A stretch of 43,238 nucleotides of DNA from the NCBI GenBank assembly GCA_030066665.1, contig JASJBD010000013.1, positions 1 to 43,238 on the forward strand, in the 5' to 3' direction. The notes under the pieces were generated by a model. It had not been told where the DNA came from, searched no databases, and saw nothing but the letters and a program-made list of their open reading frames with translations. The DNA comes from Gammaproteobacteria bacterium. Its GTDB lineage: Bacteria > Pseudomonadota > Gammaproteobacteria > Steroidobacterales > GCA-2729495. The translations under genes were made by a program, and so were the position numbers. Positions 33,051 to 41,704 of the stretch are shown one piece after another; the first letter of the stretch is position 1; each line of letters begins with the position of its first letter.

Positions 33051-33383
33051 ATGAAATACAAGGGTATCTTCGGAGCAGCTATCCTGGCCACCGGTATTGC
33101 CTTCAGTGGCGTAGCCGCGGCCGGCGCCCCCGCTGAGAATGCAATCAAGGCTTGCCGCGTTGCGATAGAGGAAAGCTCCTCCAATGACGTAATCGCGCGA
33201 CTGAGCAAGATCAAGACGCGCGGCAACAACTACGAAGTGTGGATGAACGTGTCGAGCGATAGCGGTGAGCAGATGCGCACCTACTGCTACACTCGCCGCG
33301 GCGAAGTTGACCAGTTTGTCCTCGAAGACGGCAAGTGGGTTGGCCGTAACCCGCGCCGACCGGAAAGCGTCGACCTCGGCTAA
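33051..33383 (+). CDS. small secreted protein, function unknown
   Basis: 110 residues from ATG 33051, with the strong ribosome site AAGGAG 7 bases upstream; longer in-frame starts are antisense to the acetyltransferase. A Sec signal peptide (about 1-25, ending VAAAGA) leads to a short basic mature protein with two cysteines (KACRVAIEE and RTYCYTRRG), which could form one disulfide. The strong ribosome site suggests high expression. It ends one base before the convergent lipB stop, so there is no room for a terminator. No family recognised. Confidence 0.75.
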   Translation: MKYKGIFGAAILATGIAFSGVAAAGAPAENAIKACRVAIEESSSNDVIARLSKIKTRGNNYEVWMNVSSDSGEQMRTYCYTRRGEVDQFVLEDGKWVGRNPRRPESVDLG

Positions 33384-34001
33384 TCAGGAATCCGTGAACC
33401 GGGCGAGCAGCGACGCCTCCAAATCGTCGCTGACTCGCTCCAGGTCATCCGGCCCGCCACAACTGGCAACTTGGGTGACCGTCAGTCCTTCGTAACCACA
33501 CGGATTGATCCTGTCAAAAGGCTCCAGGTCCATAGCCACGTTTAAAGCGAGGCCATGGTAACTGGAGCCTTTTCTTATGCGCAGCCCCAGGCTCGCGATC
33601 TTCGCCTCGTCGACATAAACACCGGGCGCACCCTCGCGACCCTCGGCGGCAATGCCGTAAGCGGACAGGGTTTCAATGACGGCCAGTTCGAGTCGCGTGA
33701 CAAGATCCTTGATGCCGATCCGGGCGCGACGACAATCCATCAGCAGGTAGGCCACCAATTGACCGGGACCGTGGTATGTCACCTGGCCGCCGCGATCGAC
33801 TTTCACGACCGGAATATCCCCGGCCGCCAGCACATGGTTTGAATCGGCGTTCAGGCCAAGCGTGAATACGGGTGGATGTTGCAGTAGCCAGAGTTCATCC
33901 GGGGTTCCCGGCCCACGCCGATCCGTGAAGTCCTGCATCGCTTGCAGCGTGGCCGCGTAATCGACGACACCGAGGCGCCGCGTCAGGAGTGGGGATGTCA
34001 T
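33384..34001 (-). CDS. lipB: lipoate-protein ligase B (octanoyltransferase)
   Basis: 205 residues from ATG 34001. Motif RGGQVTYHGPGQ (70-81) and the catalytic pair Lys134 and Cys168 (NPCGYEG) are present. LipB moves octanoate from acyl carrier protein to lipoyl domains. It is the last gene of the mre operon, five bases... stop-to-start close after ybeD (ybeD ends 34006). lipA, commonly next, is not here. Confidence 0.95.
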   Translation of the reverse strand: MTSPLLTRRLGVVDYAATLQAMQDFTDRRGPGTPDELWLLQHPPVFTLGLNADSNHVLAAGDIPVVKVDRGGQVTYHGPGQLVAYLLMDCRRARIGIKDLVTRLELAVIETLSAYGIAAEGREGAPGVYVDEAKIASLGLRIRKGSSYHGLALNVAMDLEPFDRINPCGYEGLTVTQVASCGGPDDLERVSDDLEASLLARFTDS

Positions 34002-34005
34002 GTTG

Positions 34006-34272
34006 TCAGAGCGCGAACAGCACCCGACTGCTGGATGTGAGATTCCGGTAGACGGCATCGAGTTCCTCACGACTCTGCGCGGTAATCGTAATAGTCACCG
34101 ACAGGAATCGCCCGGTGCGGCTGGGGCGCACGACGACGTCCTCGTGTGGAACCGGCCCGACTACGGCGCCGACCAGGTCCATGACATGAGCGGGGAAGCC
34201 CTCGGCATCGCGGCCCATCGCCTTGATCGGAAAACGGCACGGAAACTCGAAGACACTCTCAGTCTGGTCCAT
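34006..34272 (-). CDS. ybeD: YbeD / DUF493 family protein
   Basis: 88 residues from ATG 34272, overlapping the end of the aminotransferase gene by 14 bases. Family blocks FEFPCRFPIKAMG, VVRPSRTGRFLSVTITITA and ELDAVYRNL fit the small alpha/beta DUF493 fold, an ACT-like regulatory domain in enterics. It lies between dat and lipB, as often seen (dacA-ybeD-lipB). Proposed as a regulator of lipoate metabolism from context only. Confidence 0.9.
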   Translation of the reverse strand: MDQTESVFEFPCRFPIKAMGRDAEGFPAHVMDLVGAVVGPVPHEDVVVRPSRTGRFLSVTITITAQSREELDAVYRNLTSSSRVLFAL

Positions 34273-35104
34273 GCTTGTAATCTTCGTATATCGCGGACAC
34301 CTGGCGCCACACCGGCCCCGGGTTCCCCGATCCGACCGGTTTGCCATCGAGCTCCACGATCGCCGCAATGCCGCGCATCGCGCTGGTAATCCAGATCTCG
34401 TCCGCGCTCCGGAGCCGCTCGACCGAGATGATTTCCTCGCGGCAGGTCAAGCCCGCCTGGCGGGCCAGGTCGACGATCAGATCTGTCGTCGTGCCCGGCA
34501 ATATTTCTTCGCCGTTCGGGCGGCGAACGATGTCGTCGCCCTCGACAATCAGCACCGAACTGCTGGAGCCCTCGGTCACGACGCCATCCCAGACGAGGAT
34601 CGCCTCCTGCGCGCCGGCATCCTCCGCTCGCTGGCGGGCCAGCACGTTAGCCAGCAGTGCCGTTGCCTTGATATCGCAGCGACCCCAGCGGGCGTCCGGC
34701 AAGGTAATGGCAGCAATGCCGCCCGGTGGTGGTGGCATCGGACTGGCCATGCCGAAAACGCCCGGTGTGACGCCGGCCGGGAAGCGATGATCCCGCCCGG
34801 TATCCGCGCCGCGCGTCACCTGCAGGTAAATGCCGACGTCGCCGCCGCCGTTGCGATCGATGAGGTCCCGGACCAGTTCCTGCCAGGCGTCGATCTGCAG
34901 CGGATTTGAAATACCGAGCTCGCGCAGGCTGCGATCCAGGCGTTGCAGGTGGGCGTCCAGCAGCAGCGGCCTGTCGCCGTAGACCGGGATCACTTCGTAG
35001 ACTGCATCACCGAATAGAAACCCGCGATCCAGCGGTGAAACGCGGGCCTCGGCCAGCGGCAGAAACTGACCGTTCAGGTAACAGACGGGCAGGGCATCCG
35101 CCAT
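34259..35104 (-). CDS. dat: class IV PLP aminotransferase, D-amino acid transaminase-like
   Basis: 281 residues. PLP lysine Lys146 in RCDIKATALLANVLA and Glu178 in VTEGSSSS are the class IV signatures; DRGFLFGDAVYEV is an N-terminal family block. It resembles D-alanine aminotransferase more than branched-chain aminotransferases. It would interconvert D-alanine and D-glutamate or pyruvate. Its placement after dacA, which releases D-alanine, suggests reuse of that D-alanine (inference). It starts 16 bases after dacA. Confidence 0.85.
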   Translation of the reverse strand: MADALPVCYLNGQFLPLAEARVSPLDRGFLFGDAVYEVIPVYGDRPLLLDAHLQRLDRSLRELGISNPLQIDAWQELVRDLIDRNGGGDVGIYLQVTRGADTGRDHRFPAGVTPGVFGMASPMPPPPGGIAAITLPDARWGRCDIKATALLANVLARQRAEDAGAQEAILVWDGVVTEGSSSSVLIVEGDDIVRRPNGEEILPGTTTDLIVDLARQAGLTCREEIISVERLRSADEIWITSAMRGIAAIVELDGKPVGSGNPGPVWRQVSAIYEDYKHGPD

Positions 35105-35119
35105 GTCTCTCCGGCTGCG

Positions 35120-36274
35120 TTACTCGAACCAGAGCAGCACGGAGTCCCGCGCCTGGCGCCACAGGGATCCCACGGCCACCTCGTTCATTGCAAACAGGTT
35201 GGCCTCGGCCAGTGTCTGATCTGCGAGGTTGATGCGCAGCGTGCCGAGCTGCGCTTCGGCATCCACGGGTGCTACGACGTGCGTCGGTAATTCCACCTGG
35301 GCCTGGACCTGGTCGTAGGTGCCGCGGGGTATGGTGATATAGAGGTCCTTGCGAACGGCAAGGTCGGTGCTGTCGGCACTGCCTTTCCAGACCCTGACCC
35401 TGGCGTCGTCGAGCGGTTTGCCGGCCGGGTACAGGAGCCGGGTCTCGTAGAAACGGAAGCCATAGTTCAGCAGCGCCTGCGAGTCGTTGGCTCGGGCAGT
35501 CGAGCTCTTGGTGCCGAGAATCACGGCGATCAGGCGCATATCGTCGCGGCGTGCCGATGACACGAGGCAATAGCCGGCCGCATCCGTCATGCCGGTCTTC
35601 ATGCCGTCGACCGACGGATCGCGCCATAACAACGCGTTGCGGTTCTTCTGCGTGATGCCGTTGTAAGAGAATTCACGTTGGGAATACCAGCGATAGTATT
35701 CTGGATATTGCTCGATGATCGCCTGTGCCAGCCGCGCGATATCCGCTGCCGTGGTGTAATGATCGTCGTTCGGCAGGCCGGTGCTGTTCCGGTAGTTCGT
35801 GTTCAGCATTCCCAGCTCGCGGGCATACTGGTTCATCAACTGCGCGAAGATTTCCTCCGTGCCGGCAATGTACTCGGCCAGCGCGACGCTGGCGTCATTG
35901 CCGGACTGCACGATCATGCCCTGGATCAGGTCATCGACGCTCACTCGCGTGTTCACCTCGATGAACATGCGCGAGCCGGGTGTCCGCCACGCTTTTTCAC
36001 TGATGAGTACTTTGTCTTCGAGCGTGATCTGCCGCTCGCGCAGCGCGCGGAAGACTGCATAGGCGGTCATCAGTTTGGTAATGCTCGCCGGTTCCAGGTG
36101 TTCGTGCTCGTTCTTCGCGGCGAGTAGCTGTCCACTGTAATGATCCAGCAGGATATACCCCTTGGCGCCCAATTGTGGCGCGGCCGGCACCGGTGTCTGC
36201 CCGCCCGCTGCCGTGACGACTCCCAGCAGGCCAACGGTTAGGAACAACAACCCAAACTTGCGCAACGCTGTCAT
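35120..36274 (-). CDS. dacA: D-alanyl-D-alanine carboxypeptidase (PBP5/6 type)
   Basis: 384 residues with a signal peptide (about 1-25). Active-site motifs: SITK (Ser64, Lys67), SGN (124-126) and KTG (226-228). The C-terminal beta domain ends in an amphipathic helix SLWRQARDSVLLWF that anchors PBP5-like enzymes to the inner membrane. It trims the terminal D-alanine from peptidoglycan pentapeptides. The ATG overlaps the rlpA stop (ATGA). Confidence 0.95.
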   Translation of the reverse strand: MTALRKFGLLFLTVGLLGVVTAAGGQTPVPAAPQLGAKGYILLDHYSGQLLAAKNEHEHLEPASITKLMTAYAVFRALRERQITLEDKVLISEKAWRTPGSRMFIEVNTRVSVDDLIQGMIVQSGNDASVALAEYIAGTEEIFAQLMNQYARELGMLNTNYRNSTGLPNDDHYTTAADIARLAQAIIEQYPEYYRWYSQREFSYNGITQKNRNALLWRDPSVDGMKTGMTDAAGYCLVSSARRDDMRLIAVILGTKSSTARANDSQALLNYGFRFYETRLLYPAGKPLDDARVRVWKGSADSTDLAVRKDLYITIPRGTYDQVQAQVELPTHVVAPVDAEAQLGTLRINLADQTLAEANLFAMNEVAVGSLWRQARDSVLLWFE

Positions 36275-37194
36275 TGCAGATTCCCCATCTCTCGAGCGGT
36301 TACGAGATGCGTGTCCAGAATATTCAGATCGGCGACCCGTGCGACGAGTTCGTCGTATTCGTCGACGTCGACGATTGGTCCCAGCCGCACGCGGTACAGG
36401 CTGGGTTGCTCGGCGCCATCATAGTGAATCACTACGTTCGCGACGCCGCCGGCCTCGAGGCGTTCCTTGAGCTGATAGGCGTTCGCCTGTTCGCCAAAGG
36501 CGCCGACCTGGAGATACAGTGTCCTCGCCGGCGTGGCAGGTCTGGTGGCGGGTTGGCTCGCTGCGGTCGCCACCGCGGCAGGCGATGTCGTGTCGGCGGG
36601 GGTCGGTGCCGGCTCACTGATTGCGACTGCGGGTTTGGCAGCGGCCTGGCTGGCGCCATACGGCAGGGCCTCGACTTCTACCAGCGCGGTGCCGTCGCGA
36701 ATCATGTCCAGCCGGGTCGCGGCAGCGTAGGACATATCGATGACCCGGTTATGCACGAACGGCCCGCGATCATTGACCATGACAATCACACTGCGGCCGT
36801 TGCTCAGGTTGGTCACCCGGACGCGGGTTGGCAGTGGCAGCGTCTTGTGTGCCGCGGTCATCGCATGCATGTTGTAGGGCTCGCCGCTCGAAGTCGGCTT
36901 GCCATGAAACTTCTTGCCGTACCACGATGCCACGCCGCGTTCGCGATAGCCGGCGCTCGTCGCCTTCACGTAGTAGCGCTGGCCGAAAACCTCGTAGAAC
37001 GCCGGGTTGCCTCGTGCGCTGCGCGGCGGCTGACCCTGATCCCGCACCACTGGCGCTGGTTCGGGCCGGGCAGTCGTCGGTGATTCTCTCTCCCAGCGTG
37101 TGGGGGAGCCACAGCTCGCCAGAATCGTCGTCAATGCGAACGCGGCACTGGTCCACGCGAAGCGCTGCAACGGCACGCGGTCGGAGCGCCTCAT
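36271..37194 (-). CDS. rlpA: RlpA-type lytic transglycosylase lipoprotein with SPOR domain
   Basis: 307 residues from ATG 37194, the internal in-frame start that overlaps the mltB stop (ATGA); the longer frame is antisense-derived leader. Lipobox LASC gives Cys28. The double-psi beta-barrel (about 78-165; GVASWYGKKFHGKPTSSGE and VIVMVNDRGPF) and a C-terminal SPOR domain (about 225-300), after an Ala/Pro-rich linker, are clear. RlpA cuts denuded glycan strands at division sites, where SPOR binds them. Lgt of this window would lipidate it. Confidence 0.93.
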   Translation of the reverse strand: MRRSDRVPLQRFAWTSAAFALTTILASCGSPTRWERESPTTARPEPAPVVRDQGQPPRSARGNPAFYEVFGQRYYVKATSAGYRERGVASWYGKKFHGKPTSSGEPYNMHAMTAAHKTLPLPTRVRVTNLSNGRSVIVMVNDRGPFVHNRVIDMSYAAATRLDMIRDGTALVEVEALPYGASQAAAKPAVAISEPAPTPADTTSPAAVATAASQPATRPATPARTLYLQVGAFGEQANAYQLKERLEAGGVANVVIHYDGAEQPSLYRVRLGPIVDVDEYDELVARVADLNILDTHLVTAREMGNLQ

Positions 37195-38213
37195 GGCGTC
37201 TGCTCCAGCGTTGCGACCATCGGCGCTGCCGCGTCGCCGAGTGCTTCGCTGAGCTGAAACACGGCCAGCGCGTACATCACGCTGCGGTTGTAGCGCGTGA
37301 TGACGTAGGCGTTGTGGAAGCCGACCCAGTACTCGCGCGCGTTCTCGCCCTCGAGGTCGAACAATGCTGCCGGTGTGTCGCGAGGCAGGTCGCCGTTCAA
37401 CTGGATGCCACGCTGCTCGAGTGATGCCACCGTATCCCGTAACTTCAGCTTGTTGTCGGACTGCGGCTGCTCGCCGGGCAGGGCTTCGCCAGCGGAAAAG
37501 ACCGGTTCGCCGGGACGCCATTTGTGCGCAACGAAATAGTTGGCGACGCTGGCGAGAATATCGTCCCAGTTGCCGAGCAGGTCGCGGCGGCCATCGCCGT
37601 CACCATCGACGGCATAGGCGCGGTAGCTGCTGGGAATGAATTGCGGCGGTCCCATCGCGCCGGCATAGGAGCCGAGCGCATTGTTGATGTCGATGTCTTC
37701 CTCGCGCGCCAGCAGAAAGAACTGTTCGAGCTCGCCACGGAAAAACCGGCTGCGCGGCGGATAGTCAAAAGCCAGTGTGCCGAGTGCATCGATCACCCGG
37801 AAGCTGCCGGTACGACGGCCGTAGAAGGTCTCCACCCCGACGATTGCGGCCATGACTTCCGCCGGCACGCCGGTCTCCTCGGCAATGCGCTGCAGCCGGG
37901 CCGTGTGTTCGGCCAGGAATGCCGCGCCCGCTTCGATCCGTTTCGGGGTAATGAAGATCGCCCGATACTCGTACCAGGCTTTGGTCTTCTCAGCCGGCCG
38001 CCGCATGGCGTCCAGGATCTTTTGCTGCGTGTCGCCGCCGGCGAGTACCGACTCGACATAGCTGCGTTCGAAATCGTACTCAGCTACCAGTTGCTCGACG
38101 AATTTGCCGACGTCGTCACGTACGACGTCCCAGGCGAGGACTGGGGGAGCGATGGAGGCTGTCGCCAGCAGGATAAGACTGGCGAAACGCGGGGCGCAGA
38201 TGTTCCTTATCAT
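37191..38213 (-). CDS. mltB: membrane-bound lytic murein transglycosylase B family
   Basis: 340 residues. The signal peptide (1-27, no lipobox cysteine near PPVLAW) makes it periplasmic rather than lipidated, unlike E. coli MltB. Catalytic Glu128 lies in GVETFYGRRTG; DINNALGSYAGAMGPPQFIPSS is the family block. The enzyme cleaves murein with 1,6-anhydro-muramate formation. The ATG overlaps the rodA stop (ATGA), and the stop overlaps rlpA. Confidence 0.93.
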   Translation of the reverse strand: MIRNICAPRFASLILLATASIAPPVLAWDVVRDDVGKFVEQLVAEYDFERSYVESVLAGGDTQQKILDAMRRPAEKTKAWYEYRAIFITPKRIEAGAAFLAEHTARLQRIAEETGVPAEVMAAIVGVETFYGRRTGSFRVIDALGTLAFDYPPRSRFFRGELEQFFLLAREEDIDINNALGSYAGAMGPPQFIPSSYRAYAVDGDGDGRRDLLGNWDDILASVANYFVAHKWRPGEPVFSAGEALPGEQPQSDNKLKLRDTVASLEQRGIQLNGDLPRDTPAALFDLEGENAREYWVGFHNAYVITRYNRSVMYALAVFQLSEALGDAAAPMVATLEQTP

Positions 38214-39343
38214 CGAGCCAGGAGCTTCCGGTGCGTCTGGATTGACATGAGAATACCGAAACCGGCCAAGAGGGTCACCATCGATGTCCCGCCGGCGCTG
38301 ACGAGCGGTAGGGGTACGCCGACGACGGGAATCAGTCCGGTCACCATGGCGCTGTTGACAAAGACATAGAAGAAGAACGTCAGGCTGATCGTGCCTGCCA
38401 GGATGCGGCTGAAAGTGTCCTGCGCCGTTGCGGCGATCACCAGTCCGCGGAACAGGATCAACAGGTAGATCAACAGCACCGAGAGCGCGCCGAGCAGCCC
38501 GAACTCTTCGCCGATTACCGCGAAGATGAAGTCAGTGGAACGCTCCGGCAGGAATTCCAGCTGGCCCTGGCTGCCGTTGAGCCACCCCTTGCCAAACAGG
38601 CCACCCGACCCGATCGCGATCTTGGACTGGATAATGTGATAACCCGCACCCAGGGGGTCGCTATCCGGGTTGATCAGCGTCAATACCCGCTGCTTCTGGT
38701 AGTCGTGCATGACCCAGTACCAGAGGACCGGCAGCGAGATCAGCGCGAGCGATATTGCGCCGAAAATGTAGCGCGCGCCGATGCCGGCAAGAAAAATGGC
38801 TGCGGCGCCGGTCATCGTCAACAGAATCGCGGTGCCGAGATCCGGTTGCAGCGCAATCAGCGCGACCGGAATCAATATCAGCAACAGGCTGGCAACGATC
38901 ATGCCAAAGCTTGGCGGTAGCGGCCGTTCGTGTAGCAGCCATGCAATCATCAATGGCAGACCCAGTTTCATGATCTCGGACGGCTGGAAGCGCAAGCCGA
39001 TGTCGAGCCAGCGTCGCGCACCCTTGCCGACGTCGCCGGTCAACAGCACCATCACCAGCAGGGCCAGTCCAACGAGGTAGATCCAGGGCGCCGCGCGCCG
39101 GTACCAGGCCGGCGGGATCTGGGCGACCATCAACATGGCCAGCAGCGCGGCCGCGAGCCGCACGGCCTGTCGAAATACCAGGGTGCCGCTTTCACCAACC
39201 GCGCTGTAAAGTGCCAGCAATCCGACCACCATGATGGCCCCGATCCCTGCCAGCAGCAGGCCGTCGAGATGCAGACCGCGCAGCAGCAACGCCATGGCGG
39301 TCAGGTCCGCGGGCCGGCGATTGCTGGTCAGGACCGAACTCAT
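38210..39343 (-). CDS. rodA: peptidoglycan glycosyltransferase RodA
   Basis: 377 residues from ATG 39343; the longer frame is antisense to mrdA. About ten membrane segments; SEDS-family blocks include DLGTAILL, GSGGLFGKGW, FLPERSTDFIFAVIGEEFG and the late PLPLVSAGGTSM. RodA polymerises glycan in the elongasome with PBP2. Translationally coupled with mrdA by an ATGA overlap and with mltB by another. Confidence 0.96.
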   Translation of the reverse strand: MSSVLTSNRRPADLTAMALLLRGLHLDGLLLAGIGAIMVVGLLALYSAVGESGTLVFRQAVRLAAALLAMLMVAQIPPAWYRRAAPWIYLVGLALLVMVLLTGDVGKGARRWLDIGLRFQPSEIMKLGLPLMIAWLLHERPLPPSFGMIVASLLLILIPVALIALQPDLGTAILLTMTGAAAIFLAGIGARYIFGAISLALISLPVLWYWVMHDYQKQRVLTLINPDSDPLGAGYHIIQSKIAIGSGGLFGKGWLNGSQGQLEFLPERSTDFIFAVIGEEFGLLGALSVLLIYLLILFRGLVIAATAQDTFSRILAGTISLTFFFYVFVNSAMVTGLIPVVGVPLPLVSAGGTSMVTLLAGFGILMSIQTHRKLLAR

Positions 39344-41199
39344 GACGACGTGTCCAGGTAGGTTTCCAGAACGGCCCGCGCGATCGGCGCCGCGGTGCGG
39401 CTGCCGCTTTCGCCGTTCTCCACGATCACGGCCACCGCGATGCGGGGCGCTTCCAGCGGCGCGAACGCGATGAACAATGCGTGATCGCGCATGCGTTCCT
39501 CGATTTCCTCGGAGTCGTATTCCTCGTCCTGCCCCACGGAAAAAACCTGCGCCGTGCCGCTCTTGCCCGCTATCGTGAACGGCGCATCGCGACCAACCGC
39601 TCGGGCCGTGCCGCGCTCGCCCTGCAACACCGCGTTCATGGCGCTGATGATGCGGTCCCACTGCGCGTTATCGTCAATGGCAACGGGCGGCAACCGCTCC
39701 GGCTGGCCGTATTCGGTTTCACCTGTATCGAGATTCACGCGACCCCGCAGCAGGCGCGGTCGGTAGCGTTCGCCGCGCGCGGCAACAACCGCGGTTGCAT
39801 GCGCAAGCTGCAGCGGCGTCGCCAGCAGATAACCCTGGCCGATTCCGGTAATTACGGTCTCGCCCGGGAACCAGACTTTGTCCTCGCGCCGGGAAAACGC
39901 GCGCCGTTTCCAGGCCGGCGTTGGCACCAGGCCTGCCTTCTCGCCGCGAAGGTCCAGACCGGTGGTAGTGCCCAGCCCGAAGCGCTGCAGGAAATCGGCC
40001 AGCCGGTCGATGCCGAGCTCCCGGGCCATGTCATAGAAATAGACGTCGCATGACTGCGCGATAGCGTCATGCATGTCCACCGGTCCATGGCCTTCGCGCT
40101 TCCAGTCGCGGTAACGATGACTTTTGCCCGGCAGGCGGTAATAGCCACCGCAATACATCGTGTCGTCCGGATCCAGTGCAGCGTGATGCAGGGCCGCGAG
40201 CGCGAGCATCGGTTTGATTGTGGATCCGGGTGGGTAGGCGCCGCGCAAGGCCCGGTTGAACAGCGGTCGGTCCTGATCGGTCTGTAGCGCGCGAAATTCC
40301 TTCCGCGTCAGACCCGCGCTGAATGCGTTCGGGTCATACGATGGCGCGCTGACGAACACGAGCACGTCGCCGGTCCGCGGTTCGATCGCAACCACTGCTC
40401 CCCGGCGCCCGGCCAGTGCGTCCCACGCGACCAGCTGAGCGTCGACGTCGAGCGTCAGCATCAGGTCCCCACCCGGGATCGCGGCTTCGCCGCCCAAGAC
40501 CTCCATGATGCGACCGCGCGCGTTGACCAGCACTTCCGCGTGCCCGACTTCACCGTGCAAGCCGCTCTCATAGGCGTCTTCAATCGAGGTTTTGCCAATG
40601 ACCGACGTCCCGGCGTAGGCGGCTTCATCCAGTTCCTGTTTCTCCGCCGCGCTGATGCCGCCGACGTAGCCGACCGCGTGGGCGACAGCGGGACCGTACG
40701 GGTAATTTCGCGCCAGCCGCGCACGAATTTCGACGCCGGGGAAGCGGGGCCGGTGCACCGCGAACTGCGCCACATCTTCATCCGTCAGTCGTTGCCGAAT
40801 GGCGATGGAATCGAAGCGCCGATGCGTGCCGATCAGCGTTTGGAGTTCCGCGACCTCTTCGCCATCGATCAAGCCAATCTCCACCAGGCGCGCCAGCGTG
40901 GCTTCGAGATCCGGAACCTGCTCCGGGATCAGTTCGAGCTGGTAGCTCGGCACGTTCTCGGCGAGCACCCGGCCTTCGCGGTCGTAGATCAGGCCTCGCG
41001 TCGGTGGCACCGGCTGTACCCGGATGCGGTTGCCCTGTGATTGTGCGGAGAAGTAGTCGTACTCGAGGATTTGCAGCTGGAACAGGCGGCCAAACACCAG
41101 CGTCACCAGGAAGAACGCGATCAATCCGGCAACGATCACCCGCCGCAGGAACATGCGTTGCTCGGCCCAGTGGTCCTTGATGCGAATGCTGGTTGCCAT
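39340..41199 (-). CDS. mrdA: penicillin-binding protein 2
   Basis: 619 residues. One membrane anchor (about 20-42), dimerisation domain, then transpeptidase motifs STIK (Ser326, Lys329), SCD (383-385) and KSGT (546-549). PBP2 cross-links peptidoglycan in cylinder growth with RodA and MreC. It starts 4 bases after the mreD stop and ends in an ATGA overlap with rodA. Confidence 0.97.
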   Translation of the reverse strand: MATSIRIKDHWAEQRMFLRRVIVAGLIAFFLVTLVFGRLFQLQILEYDYFSAQSQGNRIRVQPVPPTRGLIYDREGRVLAENVPSYQLELIPEQVPDLEATLARLVEIGLIDGEEVAELQTLIGTHRRFDSIAIRQRLTDEDVAQFAVHRPRFPGVEIRARLARNYPYGPAVAHAVGYVGGISAAEKQELDEAAYAGTSVIGKTSIEDAYESGLHGEVGHAEVLVNARGRIMEVLGGEAAIPGGDLMLTLDVDAQLVAWDALAGRRGAVVAIEPRTGDVLVFVSAPSYDPNAFSAGLTRKEFRALQTDQDRPLFNRALRGAYPPGSTIKPMLALAALHHAALDPDDTMYCGGYYRLPGKSHRYRDWKREGHGPVDMHDAIAQSCDVYFYDMARELGIDRLADFLQRFGLGTTTGLDLRGEKAGLVPTPAWKRRAFSRREDKVWFPGETVITGIGQGYLLATPLQLAHATAVVAARGERYRPRLLRGRVNLDTGETEYGQPERLPPVAIDDNAQWDRIISAMNAVLQGERGTARAVGRDAPFTIAGKSGTAQVFSVGQDEEYDSEEIEERMRDHALFIAFAPLEAPRIAVAVIVENGESGSRTAAPIARAVLETYLDTSS

Positions 41200-41203
41200 G
41201 AGT

Positions 41204-41704
41204 TCAGGCCAGCGCCGTGCTGCGGTGCTCGAGGCGTTCCCTGATGCGATCCATGATCGCCATCACCGGGGGCCACAGGAAACCGCCGATCAGAACCTGA
41301 GTCCAGCGTGCCACGCCGACCGCCGGGTTGCCGGCGACGCCGTCGATCCAGAACAGGATGAATCCTTCCAGCGCCAGCAGTGCGAACACCGTGGCGGTGA
41401 GCTGCCACAGCGGAAAGATCCGGATCTGCAGGTGAAAGCGGTGTGTCAGGTACGCGATGATCGTGAGGCTCAGGCCATGCTGACCGAGCGTGTCGCCCTG
41501 CAGGACGTCCAGCGCCAGTCCGACCAGGAAGGCACTGCCGAGTCCGAAGCGCTTCGGCCACATCATCGCCCAGTAAATCACGGCCATGGTGACCCAGGGC
41601 GGACGGAAGGGCGTCAAGGCATCGGGCAGCGGCAGTGACATCAGCGCCGCGCAGGTCAGCATCACCAGCCAGACCGGCCAGACCGTGGCGTGCCGCGCGC
41701 TCAT
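41204..41704 (-). CDS. mreD: rod shape-determining protein MreD
   Basis: 166 residues, about five membrane segments; LGLALDVLQGDTLGQHGL is the family block. MreD is an inner-membrane partner of MreC and the elongasome. The ATG at 41704 overlaps the mreC stop (ATGA). Confidence 0.93.
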   Translation of the reverse strand: MSARHATVWPVWLVMLTCAALMSLPLPDALTPFRPPWVTMAVIYWAMMWPKRFGLGSAFLVGLALDVLQGDTLGQHGLSLTIIAYLTHRFHLQIRIFPLWQLTATVFALLALEGFILFWIDGVAGNPAVGVARWTQVLIGGFLWPPVMAIMDRIRERLEHRSTALA

